A stretch of DNA of 33,745 nucleotides from Treponema sp. (GTDB taxonomy: Bacteria > Spirochaetota > Spirochaetia > Treponematales > Treponemataceae): contig JAFZWX010000203.1 in NCBI GenBank assembly GCA_017617145.1, positions 1 to 33,745 on the forward strand, in the 5' to 3' direction. Positions 1-7,389 of the stretch are shown here, in pieces. The position numbers and the translations under genes are program-made. Each line of letters starts with the position of its first letter. Positions within the stretch are counted from its first letter, which is position 1. The notes under the pieces were generated by a model, which searched no databases, was not told the DNA's origin, and saw only the letters and a program-made list of their open reading frames with translations.

Positions 1-122
1 AGCATCAGCTTGGTTTTGAAGGTCTTATGAAAACAGAAGATAAGTCTCTTGCGCAATCAGCCGGCATCGAAATTGCAGACCCAACTCTCGAAGATATTAT
101 GATTCACATTGAACGACGCTAG
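1..122 (+). CDS. ABC transporter ATP-binding protein, C-terminal end (partial)
   Basis: The window opens inside a reading frame whose first full codon is at position 3 and which stops with TAG at 120-122. The 39 visible residues end in PTLEDIMIHIERR. A 'P-[ST]-L-E-D-I-F/M' segment near the C-terminus is typical of single-domain ABC ATPases of the ABC-2/YtrB type. The next gene starts 18 bp later and encodes a small ABC-2 permease, followed by a YtrA-like GntR regulator, so this is most likely the ATPase of that exporter. All catalytic motifs (Walker A, signature, Walker B) lie outside the window, so the call rests on the C-terminal pattern and on context. Confidence 0.7.
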   Translation, partial: HQLGFEGLMKTEDKSLAQSAGIEIADPTLEDIMIHIERR

Positions 123-140
123 GACAACAGGAGGCAACCT

Positions 141-827
141 ATGAAATCACAAACATTAAAGCTTTTGAAAAAAGAACTCGTTCTTGGAAACTCATCACAA
201 ACTATAATCTGGTCAATATGCTGTTTTGGCATGTATTTTATTCCAAGCTATCCGTCATACATTGGACCATTTTATATCACACTGTGCATTATGATGACTT
301 TTGCGCTTAATCAGTCTTCGCATGACATTCTGTACACAGCACTGCTTCCTGTTCGTAAGATAGATACAGTAAAAGCACGCTTTTTATATTGCGGTTTGAT
401 TGAAATTCTTTCTCTGATTCTTGCACTTATTCCAACTCTTTTAAAATACACAATTCCTTCTTTCCCGAAAAATCATGCAGGAATAAATACTACCCCAGCT
501 TACTTTGGACTGCAGCTTATTTTGTATGCAATTTTCAATCTGATTTTTTTGGGAAATGTTTACAAAAATCCTCTTAAGCCGGGTGTGCGATATTTTGCAG
601 GGGCTGTTGTTTATTTTGTAGTATATGCAATTTTTGAACTTCCTGTATGGATGTATTATGCAGACAAAGGACCTCTTGTTTCTGTTGGTCAAATGTTTAC
701 AGACATGTCTGGAGCTTTTCTGAACAGACAGTTCATTGTTCTTTTTGGTGGCATCCTGATTTTTGCAGGAGTCTGGATTTTGACATTCAACAGAGCTGCC
801 CGCCAGTTTGAAAAGTACGATTTGTAA
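141..827 (+). CDS. ABC-2 type transporter permease
   Basis: This 228-aa integral membrane protein starts with a basic cytoplasmic segment (MKSQTLKLLKKELVLG) and then has about six hydrophobic segments. That layout resembles the small ABC-2 permeases of the ABC2_membrane_5 type, which pair with YtrB-like ATPases and a GntR regulator. An AGGAGG-like site at about 129-134 supports the ATG at 141. It lies 18 bp after the ATPase end and overlaps the GntR gene by one base (TAATG), so the three genes are one translationally coupled operon. The substrate is unknown. Relatives are often induced by cell-envelope stress or antimicrobial peptides, but nothing here shows the substrate directly. Confidence 0.75.
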   Translation: MKSQTLKLLKKELVLGNSSQTIIWSICCFGMYFIPSYPSYIGPFYITLCIMMTFALNQSSHDILYTALLPVRKIDTVKARFLYCGLIEILSLILALIPTLLKYTIPSFPKNHAGINTTPAYFGLQLILYAIFNLIFLGNVYKNPLKPGVRYFAGAVVYFVVYAIFELPVWMYYADKGPLVSVGQMFTDMSGAFLNRQFIVLFGGILIFAGVWILTFNRAARQFEKYDL

Positions 828-1192
828 TGGACATCGTGTTATCACAAAAAACCGACAAGCCAATTTATACTCAAATCTACGAGCAGATTGCCAACCAGAT
901 AATGACTGGCGAAATAACTGCCGGCGAAAAACTGCCCCCAATACGCACTGTTGCAGTGAACCTGCGCATAAGCGTAATTCCTGTAAAACAGGCGTGGGAG
1001 CAGCTTGAACGCGAAGGCTTTATTTCAACCGCAGCAGGCCGCGGCACCTTTGTAAACCAGCTTGAACATCACGAAATTTCAGGCAAAAGAAATGCAGCCG
1101 CAGAAGAAGTGCTGCACAAAGCTGTAAACGCCTGCCTTGAAATGGGATTGAGTCTGGAAGAGATTATCGGAATTATTTCATCAACTTTCTGA
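827..1192 (+). CDS. GntR-family transcriptional regulator, YtrA subfamily
   Basis: This 121-aa protein has an N-terminal winged helix (about residues 10-75) with the GntR pattern IYEQIANQIMTGEITAGEKLP followed by the recognition region and the wing GFISTAAGRGTFV. A short helical C-terminus follows. The small size and lack of an effector domain match the YtrA subfamily, which usually autoregulates a linked ABC exporter operon. The start codon overlaps the permease stop (TAATG). Unusually the regulator is the last gene of the visible operon, whereas it comes first in the well-known ytr operon. Its last 20 bp overlap the 3' end of the convergent hydrolase gene. Confidence 0.85.
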   Translation: MDIVLSQKTDKPIYTQIYEQIANQIMTGEITAGEKLPPIRTVAVNLRISVIPVKQAWEQLEREGFISTAAGRGTFVNQLEHHEISGKRNAAAEEVLHKAVNACLEMGLSLEEIIGIISSTF

Positions 1193-2087
1193 AAAATTCA
1201 CACTCGTCATCGTTGCAGGTATTTGCAACTTCTAAATTTGGTTCCAGATGAAAAACATGCCATAATACCTGTTCTTCGGAACCATAGCAATGATATTCAT
1301 ACTGAACACCTGCTTCTTCGAGTGCCTTTGTCATAAAAGGTGCCTGCTTAAATTGAAAGTCCCCTACACAAGTCATAACAAATGCCGGCGGAAAATCCTT
1401 AGTAACATGAGCACTTGCATTTAAAAGGTCCAGTCCTTGGGCTGTTACCTTAGACTGCAAAAGCGCTTCAACAAGCATTTTCATAAGAGGATTTTTTTCA
1501 AGCGAAGGATCAAGATTATATTTACCGCAGTTGAGCGCAACCCCACGAAGTACAAGCGGTTTATTTTGAATGAACGGAAAATTCTTTGCATATTCCGCAT
1601 TTGTTATTGCAGAAGTATAAAGCGCCAGAAGATGTGCACCGGCAGAATCACCTACGGCAAATACATTGTTTAAATCAAAACCATATTGTTCTGCATTTGT
1701 GCAAACCCACTGAAAAACGCGTTCTGTATCTTCTACAGAAGAAGGAAATGCTGTTTCGGGAGCAAGTCTGTATGAAAAATTAACTACGGCAAAACCACGC
1801 TGGGCAAGACGCATACAATACCATTGGTAAACATCCTTGTCGCCATAAACCCAGGCTCCTCCATGTACACTAATAATTACAGGAAGTTTTTCTTGCTGGG
1901 TTTTTGCAGCTGGACGATAGACATCAAGATACTGCCACTTTTGAAACTTTTTGTCTGGACCATACAGGATGTTATCAAAGCGCTTTACATCTGCAGGAAT
2001 TGTCTGCCCTGCATCGCGCTTTTTATCCATTCCACCAAAGTCTCTGCGTGTTTTCCACGCCATGTACAAATGAATAAGATTTGCCAT
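1173..2087 (-). CDS. Alpha/beta hydrolase (esterase/lipase, HSL/CE10-like)
   Basis: This 304-aa protein has the oxyanion-hole motif HGGAW (residues 75-79) and the nucleophile elbow GDSAGAH (Ser148). A late Asp in CVGDFQF and a His in LWHVFHLE are candidates for the rest of the triad. No signal peptide is visible, so it is probably cytoplasmic. The start is supported by a GAGGAG site just upstream of the ATG at 2087. It is divergent from the GH10 xylanase, with 88 bp between the start codons. Together with the family's frequent action on acetyl or feruloyl esters, this suggests a role in removing ester groups from plant cell wall sugars. That role is inferred from context; the substrate is not shown by the sequence. 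Confidence 0.8.
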   Translation of the reverse strand: MANLIHLYMAWKTRRDFGGMDKKRDAGQTIPADVKRFDNILYGPDKKFQKWQYLDVYRPAAKTQQEKLPVIISVHGGAWVYGDKDVYQWYCMRLAQRGFAVVNFSYRLAPETAFPSSVEDTERVFQWVCTNAEQYGFDLNNVFAVGDSAGAHLLALYTSAITNAEYAKNFPFIQNKPLVLRGVALNCGKYNLDPSLEKNPLMKMLVEALLQSKVTAQGLDLLNASAHVTKDFPPAFVMTCVGDFQFKQAPFMTKALEEAGVQYEYHCYGSEEQVLWHVFHLEPNLEVANTCNDDECEFFRKLMK

Positions 2088-2175
2088 AATGGGATCTCCT
2101 CTCTCCTATAATCTTTTTAACATATTTAGTAGAAATTAACTAGTCATAAACCACGCAATATGCTACAAATAACGA
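2088..2175. promoter_or_regulatory. Divergent promoter region between esterase and xylanase
   Basis: This 88-bp AT-rich spacer separates two divergent start codons and must hold both promoters. On the minus strand a GATTATAG segment lies close upstream of the hydrolase ribosome binding site. On the plus strand no clear Shine-Dalgarno precedes the xylanase ATG at 2176; the bases before it are CTACAAATAACG. No copy of the GTNAANCGNTNNAC operator seen in the right-hand hemicellulose locus was found here. Confidence 0.4.
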
Positions 2176-3462
2176 ATGAAAATAAATATCCTTAAAAAGC
2201 TTACGGCAGGAGCTTTTACACTTGTACTTGCTGCCATTCTGATTTCGTGCGTGCCTGTAAAAGAAAAACCACAGCCACAGATTCCTGTAAAAAAAGCAAC
2301 TGTATCAATTATTGAAGAAAGCAACACAGTTCAACCAAACTGGAAAGATGCTCCGGCTCTCAAAGATGAATACAAAAAATATTTTGATTACTTTGGATTT
2401 GCAGTACCAGAAAATCAGCTGACAAATGATTCTATTATGAAAGGCATAAGCTGGCAGGCAAGCTGCTTTACCTGCGAAAACGAATGTAAACCAGACTTTA
2501 TTTTTAACTGGACAAAACCAACTGCGCTTACAGACTTCCGTGCCGAAGATGGAAATGCCTACAAGGTTCCAACAACCTTAGCCGGTTTTAGCCGCCTTGA
2601 AAAAATCCTTGGTATTGCAAAAAAATACGGAATGAAAATGCGCGGTCATGTTCTTGTATGGCATGGACAAACCCCCGACTGGTTCTTTAAAGAAGACTAC
2701 AACTCAAGTAAGCCGTATGTAGACAAGGCAACAATGACAGCACGTCAGGAATGGTATATAAAATCTGTTCTGGAATTTGTGCGCCACTGGGAAGAAGAAA
2801 ACAACAACAATCAGCGCATTATAATAACCTGGGATGTTGTAAACGAAGCCTGTACCGACGGCGGCTGGACAGATGATCCGCTCAGAACCGCAAGCCCCTG
2901 GTATGCAATTTACGGCGACGATACCTTTATTGTAAATGCATTCCGCTATGCAAATAAATATGCACCAAAAGAAGTTCTTCTTGCTTACAACGATTATTCA
3001 AGCTATGCGCCAAATAAAACAAAAGCAATCTGCCGCGTTGTTCAGGATATACAGGCTGCCCGTGATGCAAGAATTGATGTTGTTGGAATGCAGTCTCATG
3101 TTAGTATGACCTACCCTACTGTTGCCGATTATGAAAAAGCAGTGCACGAGTTTCTTTCGCTTGGAGTTGATGTTCAGGTTACCGAAATGGAAATTGCCTT
3201 TGGAGGCCAGCTGACTTCACAGGAGATTCTTGCACAGCGTTATGCCGATTATTTTGAAATGTTCCTTCGCAACCGCAAGCAACCGGGCAAAAACGGAATA
3301 AGCGGAATTACACTGTGGGGCACCCGCGACGAAGTTTCGTGGATCCGCAATAATTCCGATTCCATGAACAAGGTTCAGCGCCCGCTTCTTTTTGAAAAAG
3401 ACTACGAGTGCAAGCCTGCGTTCTGGTCTGTTTTGCAGACTGCCCAGAATTACAAAGAGTAA
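2176..3462 (+). CDS. GH10 endo-1,4-beta-xylanase, lipoprotein
   Basis: This 428-aa glycoside hydrolase should cut beta-1,4 bonds in the xylan backbone with retention. The N-terminus has a lipoprotein signal ending in the lipobox ILISC (Cys at about 25), so it is probably membrane anchored and exposed at the cell surface or periplasm. GH10 landmarks are present: the RGHVLVWHGQTPDWFF substrate-binding segment, the acid/base Glu224 in WDVVNEA, and the nucleophile Glu337 in QVTEMEI. A linker of about 30 residues separates the lipid anchor from the catalytic domain. No Shine-Dalgarno is visible before the ATG. The 3' end carries a small tandem duplication that repeats the last codons just beyond the stop. 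It is divergent from an esterase and may feed the oligosaccharide import locus at 23-32 kb. Confidence 0.95.
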   Translation: MKINILKKLTAGAFTLVLAAILISCVPVKEKPQPQIPVKKATVSIIEESNTVQPNWKDAPALKDEYKKYFDYFGFAVPENQLTNDSIMKGISWQASCFTCENECKPDFIFNWTKPTALTDFRAEDGNAYKVPTTLAGFSRLEKILGIAKKYGMKMRGHVLVWHGQTPDWFFKEDYNSSKPYVDKATMTARQEWYIKSVLEFVRHWEEENNNNQRIIITWDVVNEACTDGGWTDDPLRTASPWYAIYGDDTFIVNAFRYANKYAPKEVLLAYNDYSSYAPNKTKAICRVVQDIQAARDARIDVVGMQSHVSMTYPTVADYEKAVHEFLSLGVDVQVTEMEIAFGGQLTSQEILAQRYADYFEMFLRNRKQPGKNGISGITLWGTRDEVSWIRNNSDSMNKVQRPLLFEKDYECKPAFWSVLQTAQNYKE

Positions 3463-3489
3463 AATTCCCAGAATTACAAAGAGTAAAAT
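3443..3489 (+). repeat. Short tandem duplication at the xylanase 3' end
   Basis: A 23-bp unit starting CCCAGAATTACAAAGAG occurs at 3443-3465 and again at 3467-3489, a period of 24 bp. The first copy encodes the C-terminal QNYKE and the TAA stop. The second lies just after the stop in the same phase, so read-through would add the same residues and a second stop. Confidence 0.9.
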
Positions 3490-3523
3490 GTAAATTGTAA
3501 AATTTACATTGTTGATATATAAT
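3487..3523 (+). promoter_or_regulatory. Putative adk promoter overlapping a perfect inverted repeat
   Basis: A TATAAT hexamer at 3518-3523 is preceded at 17 bp by TTGTAA (3495-3500), a plausible sigma-70-type promoter for adk. The -35 lies in a perfect 10-bp inverted repeat: AATGTAAATT (3487-3496), loop GTAA, AATTTACATT (3501-3510). The dyad could be an operator or a weak AT-rich hairpin after the xylanase. The promoter hexamers are seen; the function of the dyad is not shown. Confidence 0.55.
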
Positions 3524-3551
3524 TATAGAACATATTTTTAAGGAGTATTTT

Positions 3552-4181
3552 ATGAACAATTTTATTTTCTTGGGACCACCTGGAGCCGGTAAAGGTTCAC
3601 TTGCTGTAAAGGTTGCAGAAGACTACAAAATCCCGCACATTTCTACAGGAGATATTTTCCGTGCAAATATAAAGGCACAGACTCCGCTTGGAGTTAAAGT
3701 TAAGGCTATTATTGATTCAGGTTCTCTGGTTAGCGATGAACTTACTTTTGAACTTGTAAAAGACCGCCTTGCTCAGGATGACTGCAAAAACGGATACATT
3801 CTTGACGGATTCCCTCGCACAATTCCACAGGCAGAAATGCTTGAAAAGCTTGTTGATGATGTTAAGGTTGTAAACTTTGAAATTAAGGACGAAATTGTAA
3901 TCCGCCGTCTTTCTACACGCCGTGTATGTAAAGCTTGTGGTGCTAACTTTAATGTTCTTACACTTCCACCAAAAGTAGAAGGTATTTGCGACAAATGTGG
4001 CGGCGAACTCTACCAGCGCGATGATGACAAGCAGGAATCTATTTTGCACCGCATGGATGTTTACCGCGAGCAGACAGAACCTCTTATCAACTTCTACAAG
4101 AACAAGGGAAAAATTACCGACCTTGATGCTTCTATAGAGACTGACGTTCTTCTTGGTAAATTCAAGGAAATTTTTAAGTAA
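3552..4181 (+). CDS. adk: Adenylate kinase
   Basis: This 209-aa cytosolic enzyme interconverts AMP and ATP with two ADP. The P-loop GPPGAGKGS spans residues 8-16, where the more common T is replaced by S. The AMP-binding segment ISTGDIFR and the DGFPRT motif (residues 85-90) are present. The LID is the long form and carries a four-cysteine zinc site (Cys126, Cys129, Cys146, Cys149), as in many Gram-positive and some spirochaetal enzymes. AAGGAG 7-8 bp before the ATG at 3552 fixes the start. It has its own candidate promoter and ends just before a dyad repeat followed by a T run that could act as its terminator. Confidence 0.97.
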   Translation: MNNFIFLGPPGAGKGSLAVKVAEDYKIPHISTGDIFRANIKAQTPLGVKVKAIIDSGSLVSDELTFELVKDRLAQDDCKNGYILDGFPRTIPQAEMLEKLVDDVKVVNFEIKDEIVIRRLSTRRVCKACGANFNVLTLPPKVEGICDKCGGELYQRDDDKQESILHRMDVYREQTEPLINFYKNKGKITDLDASIETDVLLGKFKEIFK

Positions 4182-4203
4182 TAGTTGCAACTTATAAATA
4201 ATT

Positions 4204-4303
4204 GTCACACGGATTCGAAACGACTAACGTCGTTTCTTTAAATTAAAAAATTTTAAAAATGGAATTGCGTTAGCAATTCCGAATCCGTGTGACATTATTT
4301 TTT
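4204..4303 (+). repeat. GTCACAC dyad repeat, copy 1 (double hairpin, likely terminator)
   Basis: The outer arms GTCACACGGATTCG (4204-4217) and CGAATCCGTGTGAC (4280-4293) are perfect inverted repeats. Inside are two perfect hairpins: GAAACGAC-TAAC-GTCGTTTC (4217-4236) and GGAATTGC-GTTA-GCAATTCC (4261-4280), separated by an AT-rich spacer. A T run follows at about 4297-4304, so on the plus strand it can end adk transcription. A second copy lies at 23181-23257. The loops TAAC and GTTA are reverse complements, so the element is two inverted half-units with different stem sequences. Confidence 0.85.
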
Positions 4304-4310
4304 TAAAAAT

Positions 4311-7300
4311 TTAATATTTAATATCAATATCAAACTTAATTTTCCACTCTTGATTTCGTAAATACTTTTCCAACTTTAATGACGACTGAAACTGAACCTT
4401 CGAAAATTTTCCAATCACCGGGGTCAATCCAAAATCAACTTTTATAAAAACACTGTCGTTTAATCTGCAATTACCAAATACATCGTAAAAACGTTCCAGA
4501 TGACGAAGGTCGGGCAGACGGACTGTTGCAGTGTCGTATTCAAGCGCAATGTCGTAGCCGGCATACAAACCCGCACGAGGAAAATACAGCCTCCAGAATC
4601 CGTTTTGAATTTCCATACCATAAAGCAAAAGCTGGGCATAAGCATCTACAGCTTTTCCGTTTGTGTAGAACAACTCTGCATGAACTGTTGTTGGCAAACA
4701 CAAAATCATATTTCTATAATTTTGAACAGGCATTAAAAATGGTATTTCACCTGTTCCATAAAAACCGGCACTAATCTGATACGGATTCCACTGTCCCCAT
4801 TCCCATGAAGAAACAAGTTTTGTTCCTGCTGCAATTCCAAGCTTTTTCATTGGCGAAATACCGTACTGATGAATGTTTGAATACTGTAAGCCTGCAGACG
4901 ACTGCCATCTTCTGTAAGCTTTTGCAAACGAAGGCCAGTCTGTAAGATTTGGGAAAAGCTCGGTTTGAGTAACATCCCAATATGAAGTTGAAGCTGTAAA
5001 AGAAAGCGACATATTAAAAGCAAGCCGCCTGAAGGTCATGGCAAGCGGAAGACTGAACAAAATATCGGCAAAAGAAGAAAAGGTGTATTCTCCGGAGTCA
5101 TTAAACTTAAAAACACCCGCAGCTGTTATATCTGCCGGAGTAGATGTATTCTTAAAATAAAGTGCAAAAGCTGCATCCTTGCTTAATTCAATTCTTTGTG
5201 CCTTTAATTCCTGTGTATCTTTCTTTTGAGCATTAAAAAGCTTTTCATAATCAAGCGGAACAAAACCCTTTGCAGCCGAAAGCAAAAGCTCGTTATTTGT
5301 AAAAGGGTCTGACTGAGTTTCAAAGGTTACTCCAAGACCAGGTTCAGAAATAACACCTTCTTCAAGAGTAATGTCGCGTACAGGCATAAAGAAAGAAAAG
5401 GAGCCCTTTCGCATATATTTCCACGGAGAATATCTGATTAATTCTAAAGTCTGCCCTTCGAGAGCCTCAGGGACCGCAGCTGAAGTTTCAGGGACCATAG
5501 CTGCAGTTTCAGGGTCTCCAATAAATTCTGTGCTATAATTAATCTTTGCATCTTCAAGCGGAATATCATTCAACGAAACATATTTCAATTCTGAATAATC
5601 AAACTTCTGTGATGAATAATAAAGCTTACAATCGAACATTGCCCCCGAACTCATACCGCCATAATAATCACACGAGCAGACAAATGAACGCAAGGGAATT
5701 GAGTTTTCATCAAAGAAAAGCCAGCCGGTGCGGACAAAAGAGGTTTCATTCTGAAGTACAAAATCATAAAGCAGACAAAAGTTTTTATCACGGTCACTTT
5801 TTTTCCCGGAAACTTCAACATAATCGGCATAACGCAAATTACGAATCTTCAATCTTTCTGGAAATGTTTCATTACCGCCATAAGAAATTGTATAGAAATC
5901 TTCATCGTTATTACCGCTATACGGACTTCCTGCTACAATATCCGAAATCATTATAAACCATTCATTATTGCGGCATAAAAGACAGGCAAAATAATTCTTG
6001 CCAAGAGAAACAGGACTATATGGAATTGTATTACTTTCAAAGCTGCGTGAATAAACAAGATTCGGTTGGGAATCTTCAAAGCCTATGAGCTTATTCAATT
6101 CTGGCGATTCATAAATTATTATATTTGAATACCCGTTGTCTACATAGTTTCCGGCAACAGCAAAGCGACCATCCTCAAGCCTGACTATTGAACCATCACG
6201 CATATCATATTTTTCTGAAAGAAATTTTCTTTCTTTTAAATCATAAATGCGCACAAGGTCATGTTCAAACTTTTCGCGTATTCCACCCTGCACATGCGAA
6301 ACTGCTAAAAATCTTCCGTCGGGAGAAACCGTAAGATTTGTAATATTATTTGCCAGAAAAAGCAGCTGTTTTATACTCTGAAAATCATAAAAGCCCGAAA
6401 TATCAACTTCTTCTTTTAACTCATCATACCAGACTAAACCATAGTTTGTACTTACAATAAATTTATAATTTGAATCATAATCATCTTTTAAAAACTGATG
6501 CGTAAAAGCTTCTGTTGCCTCTGCGGTAGAATCAGCAATACTTTGCGGGACCGGGATTGCGTCAATAAAATCCTGCCAGACCGTTGAAAGTTCTTCGCCA
6601 TAAACAAGCTTAAATATGCCTTTTTCAAGCTTAAAAAAATTCAGCTTTCCGCATTCCTGCCAGTACTCTCCAAACTTTTCTATTCCCCACAACTGCTGAA
6701 TATATGCATAAAAAGCGGCAGCTGCAATATAGTCAATTTTATTTACAGGATGAATATCATAAGCCCCCGAAACCTGAAGCAAGGACGGGAACTTATTTTC
6801 AAGCTTTGCCTGCATTAAAAGCTCAAGGTTCCAGTTGTCATATAATATACCCGACAAACTTTTTTCATCTTCGGCGTAAACTGCTCCTTCCAAAAAAGAA
6901 TAAGGAACATTTAAAAGCCCCACAGGTTGAAACGCATCGCCAAGAAAATATTTTGAAACAAATTCCATTGGTTTTGAACGCACCGACTGACTTACTGCAC
7001 GACCAACCTCATGTGCAAATAAATCTAAAAGCCCATTAACATACGAAACTGTTTCAAGACGGCCTACTGCATCAAAAATTACAATGCGGTTATAAGGCGA
7101 AGCCGTGTATTTTACACTAAGTGTATCTGAATCGGGAGAAACAACTACAATTGTCCTGAAGTCTGCATTGCAATTAAAAGTTTGTTTTGCATTCAGATAA
7201 ATTGAGTCTGCCTGTTCTGCCAACAATCTTACTGTCTGCTCGTTTTCAAGAGGAAAGAGAAAATCAAAATATTGAGTTGAAGCTACATATACTGTACGGG

Positions 7301-7388
7301 GAATTGCCATCTCGCCGCAAAAAAGTCTTGCGCAAAAGAGAACAATAGCTAAAAACGCAATTTTATTTTTTACGGCGCGATTAAGCAT
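4311..7388 (-). CDS. Exported multidomain protein: degenerate gluzincin-like domain, propeller-like region, possible C-terminal beta-barrel
   Basis: I chose the ATG at 7388 (1025 aa) over an upstream ATG at 7433 because it sits 1 bp after the ArgD stop and begins a clean signal peptide (MLNRAVKNKIAFLAIVLFCA). Residues of about 80-180 look like an M1/MA-type gluzincin domain: LLDLFAHEVGRAVSQ, then FLEGAVYAEDE. The usual HExxH is HEVGR (H126, E127, R130), so the second zinc ligand is missing. A middle part contains propeller-type repeats such as LTVSPDGRFLAVSH. The last 250 or so residues alternate polar and aromatic residues and end in KIKFDIDIKY, suggesting outer-membrane beta-strands. A 7-aa tandem (DPETAAM, VPETSAA, VPEALEG) coincides with a REP-like repeat. 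Function unknown; a catalytically dead surface protein is the best reading. Confidence 0.7.
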   Translation of the reverse strand: MLNRAVKNKIAFLAIVLFCARLFCGEMAIPRTVYVASTQYFDFLFPLENEQTVRLLAEQADSIYLNAKQTFNCNADFRTIVVVSPDSDTLSVKYTASPYNRIVIFDAVGRLETVSYVNGLLDLFAHEVGRAVSQSVRSKPMEFVSKYFLGDAFQPVGLLNVPYSFLEGAVYAEDEKSLSGILYDNWNLELLMQAKLENKFPSLLQVSGAYDIHPVNKIDYIAAAAFYAYIQQLWGIEKFGEYWQECGKLNFFKLEKGIFKLVYGEELSTVWQDFIDAIPVPQSIADSTAEATEAFTHQFLKDDYDSNYKFIVSTNYGLVWYDELKEEVDISGFYDFQSIKQLLFLANNITNLTVSPDGRFLAVSHVQGGIREKFEHDLVRIYDLKERKFLSEKYDMRDGSIVRLEDGRFAVAGNYVDNGYSNIIIYESPELNKLIGFEDSQPNLVYSRSFESNTIPYSPVSLGKNYFACLLCRNNEWFIMISDIVAGSPYSGNNDEDFYTISYGGNETFPERLKIRNLRYADYVEVSGKKSDRDKNFCLLYDFVLQNETSFVRTGWLFFDENSIPLRSFVCSCDYYGGMSSGAMFDCKLYYSSQKFDYSELKYVSLNDIPLEDAKINYSTEFIGDPETAAMVPETSAAVPEALEGQTLELIRYSPWKYMRKGSFSFFMPVRDITLEEGVISEPGLGVTFETQSDPFTNNELLLSAAKGFVPLDYEKLFNAQKKDTQELKAQRIELSKDAAFALYFKNTSTPADITAAGVFKFNDSGEYTFSSFADILFSLPLAMTFRRLAFNMSLSFTASTSYWDVTQTELFPNLTDWPSFAKAYRRWQSSAGLQYSNIHQYGISPMKKLGIAAGTKLVSSWEWGQWNPYQISAGFYGTGEIPFLMPVQNYRNMILCLPTTVHAELFYTNGKAVDAYAQLLLYGMEIQNGFWRLYFPRAGLYAGYDIALEYDTATVRLPDLRHLERFYDVFGNCRLNDSVFIKVDFGLTPVIGKFSKVQFQSSLKLEKYLRNQEWKIKFDIDIKY
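5454..5520 (-). repeat. REP-like motif inside the large exported protein gene, expanded as 21-bp tandem
   Basis: Positions 5454-5475 carry CCCTTCGAGAGCCTCAGGG plus ACC, the reverse complement of the REP-like motif found also at 17.6, 19.6 and 32.1 kb. Its TCAGGGACC part is repeated at 21-bp spacing through 5520, giving three 7-residue units starting [VD]PE in the protein. Confidence 0.75.
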
Positions 7389-7389
7389 T

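Noticed and set aside
441..941. A 166-codon minus-strand open frame over the ABC-2 permease
   Set aside because: It overlaps the real permease and GntR genes and has Cys/Lys-rich, non-protein-like composition.
4280..4293. CGAATCC resembles the T-loop region of a tRNA gene
   Set aside because: No acceptor, D or anticodon arms fit around it, and the same sequence forms the arm of a repeat found again at 23 kb.
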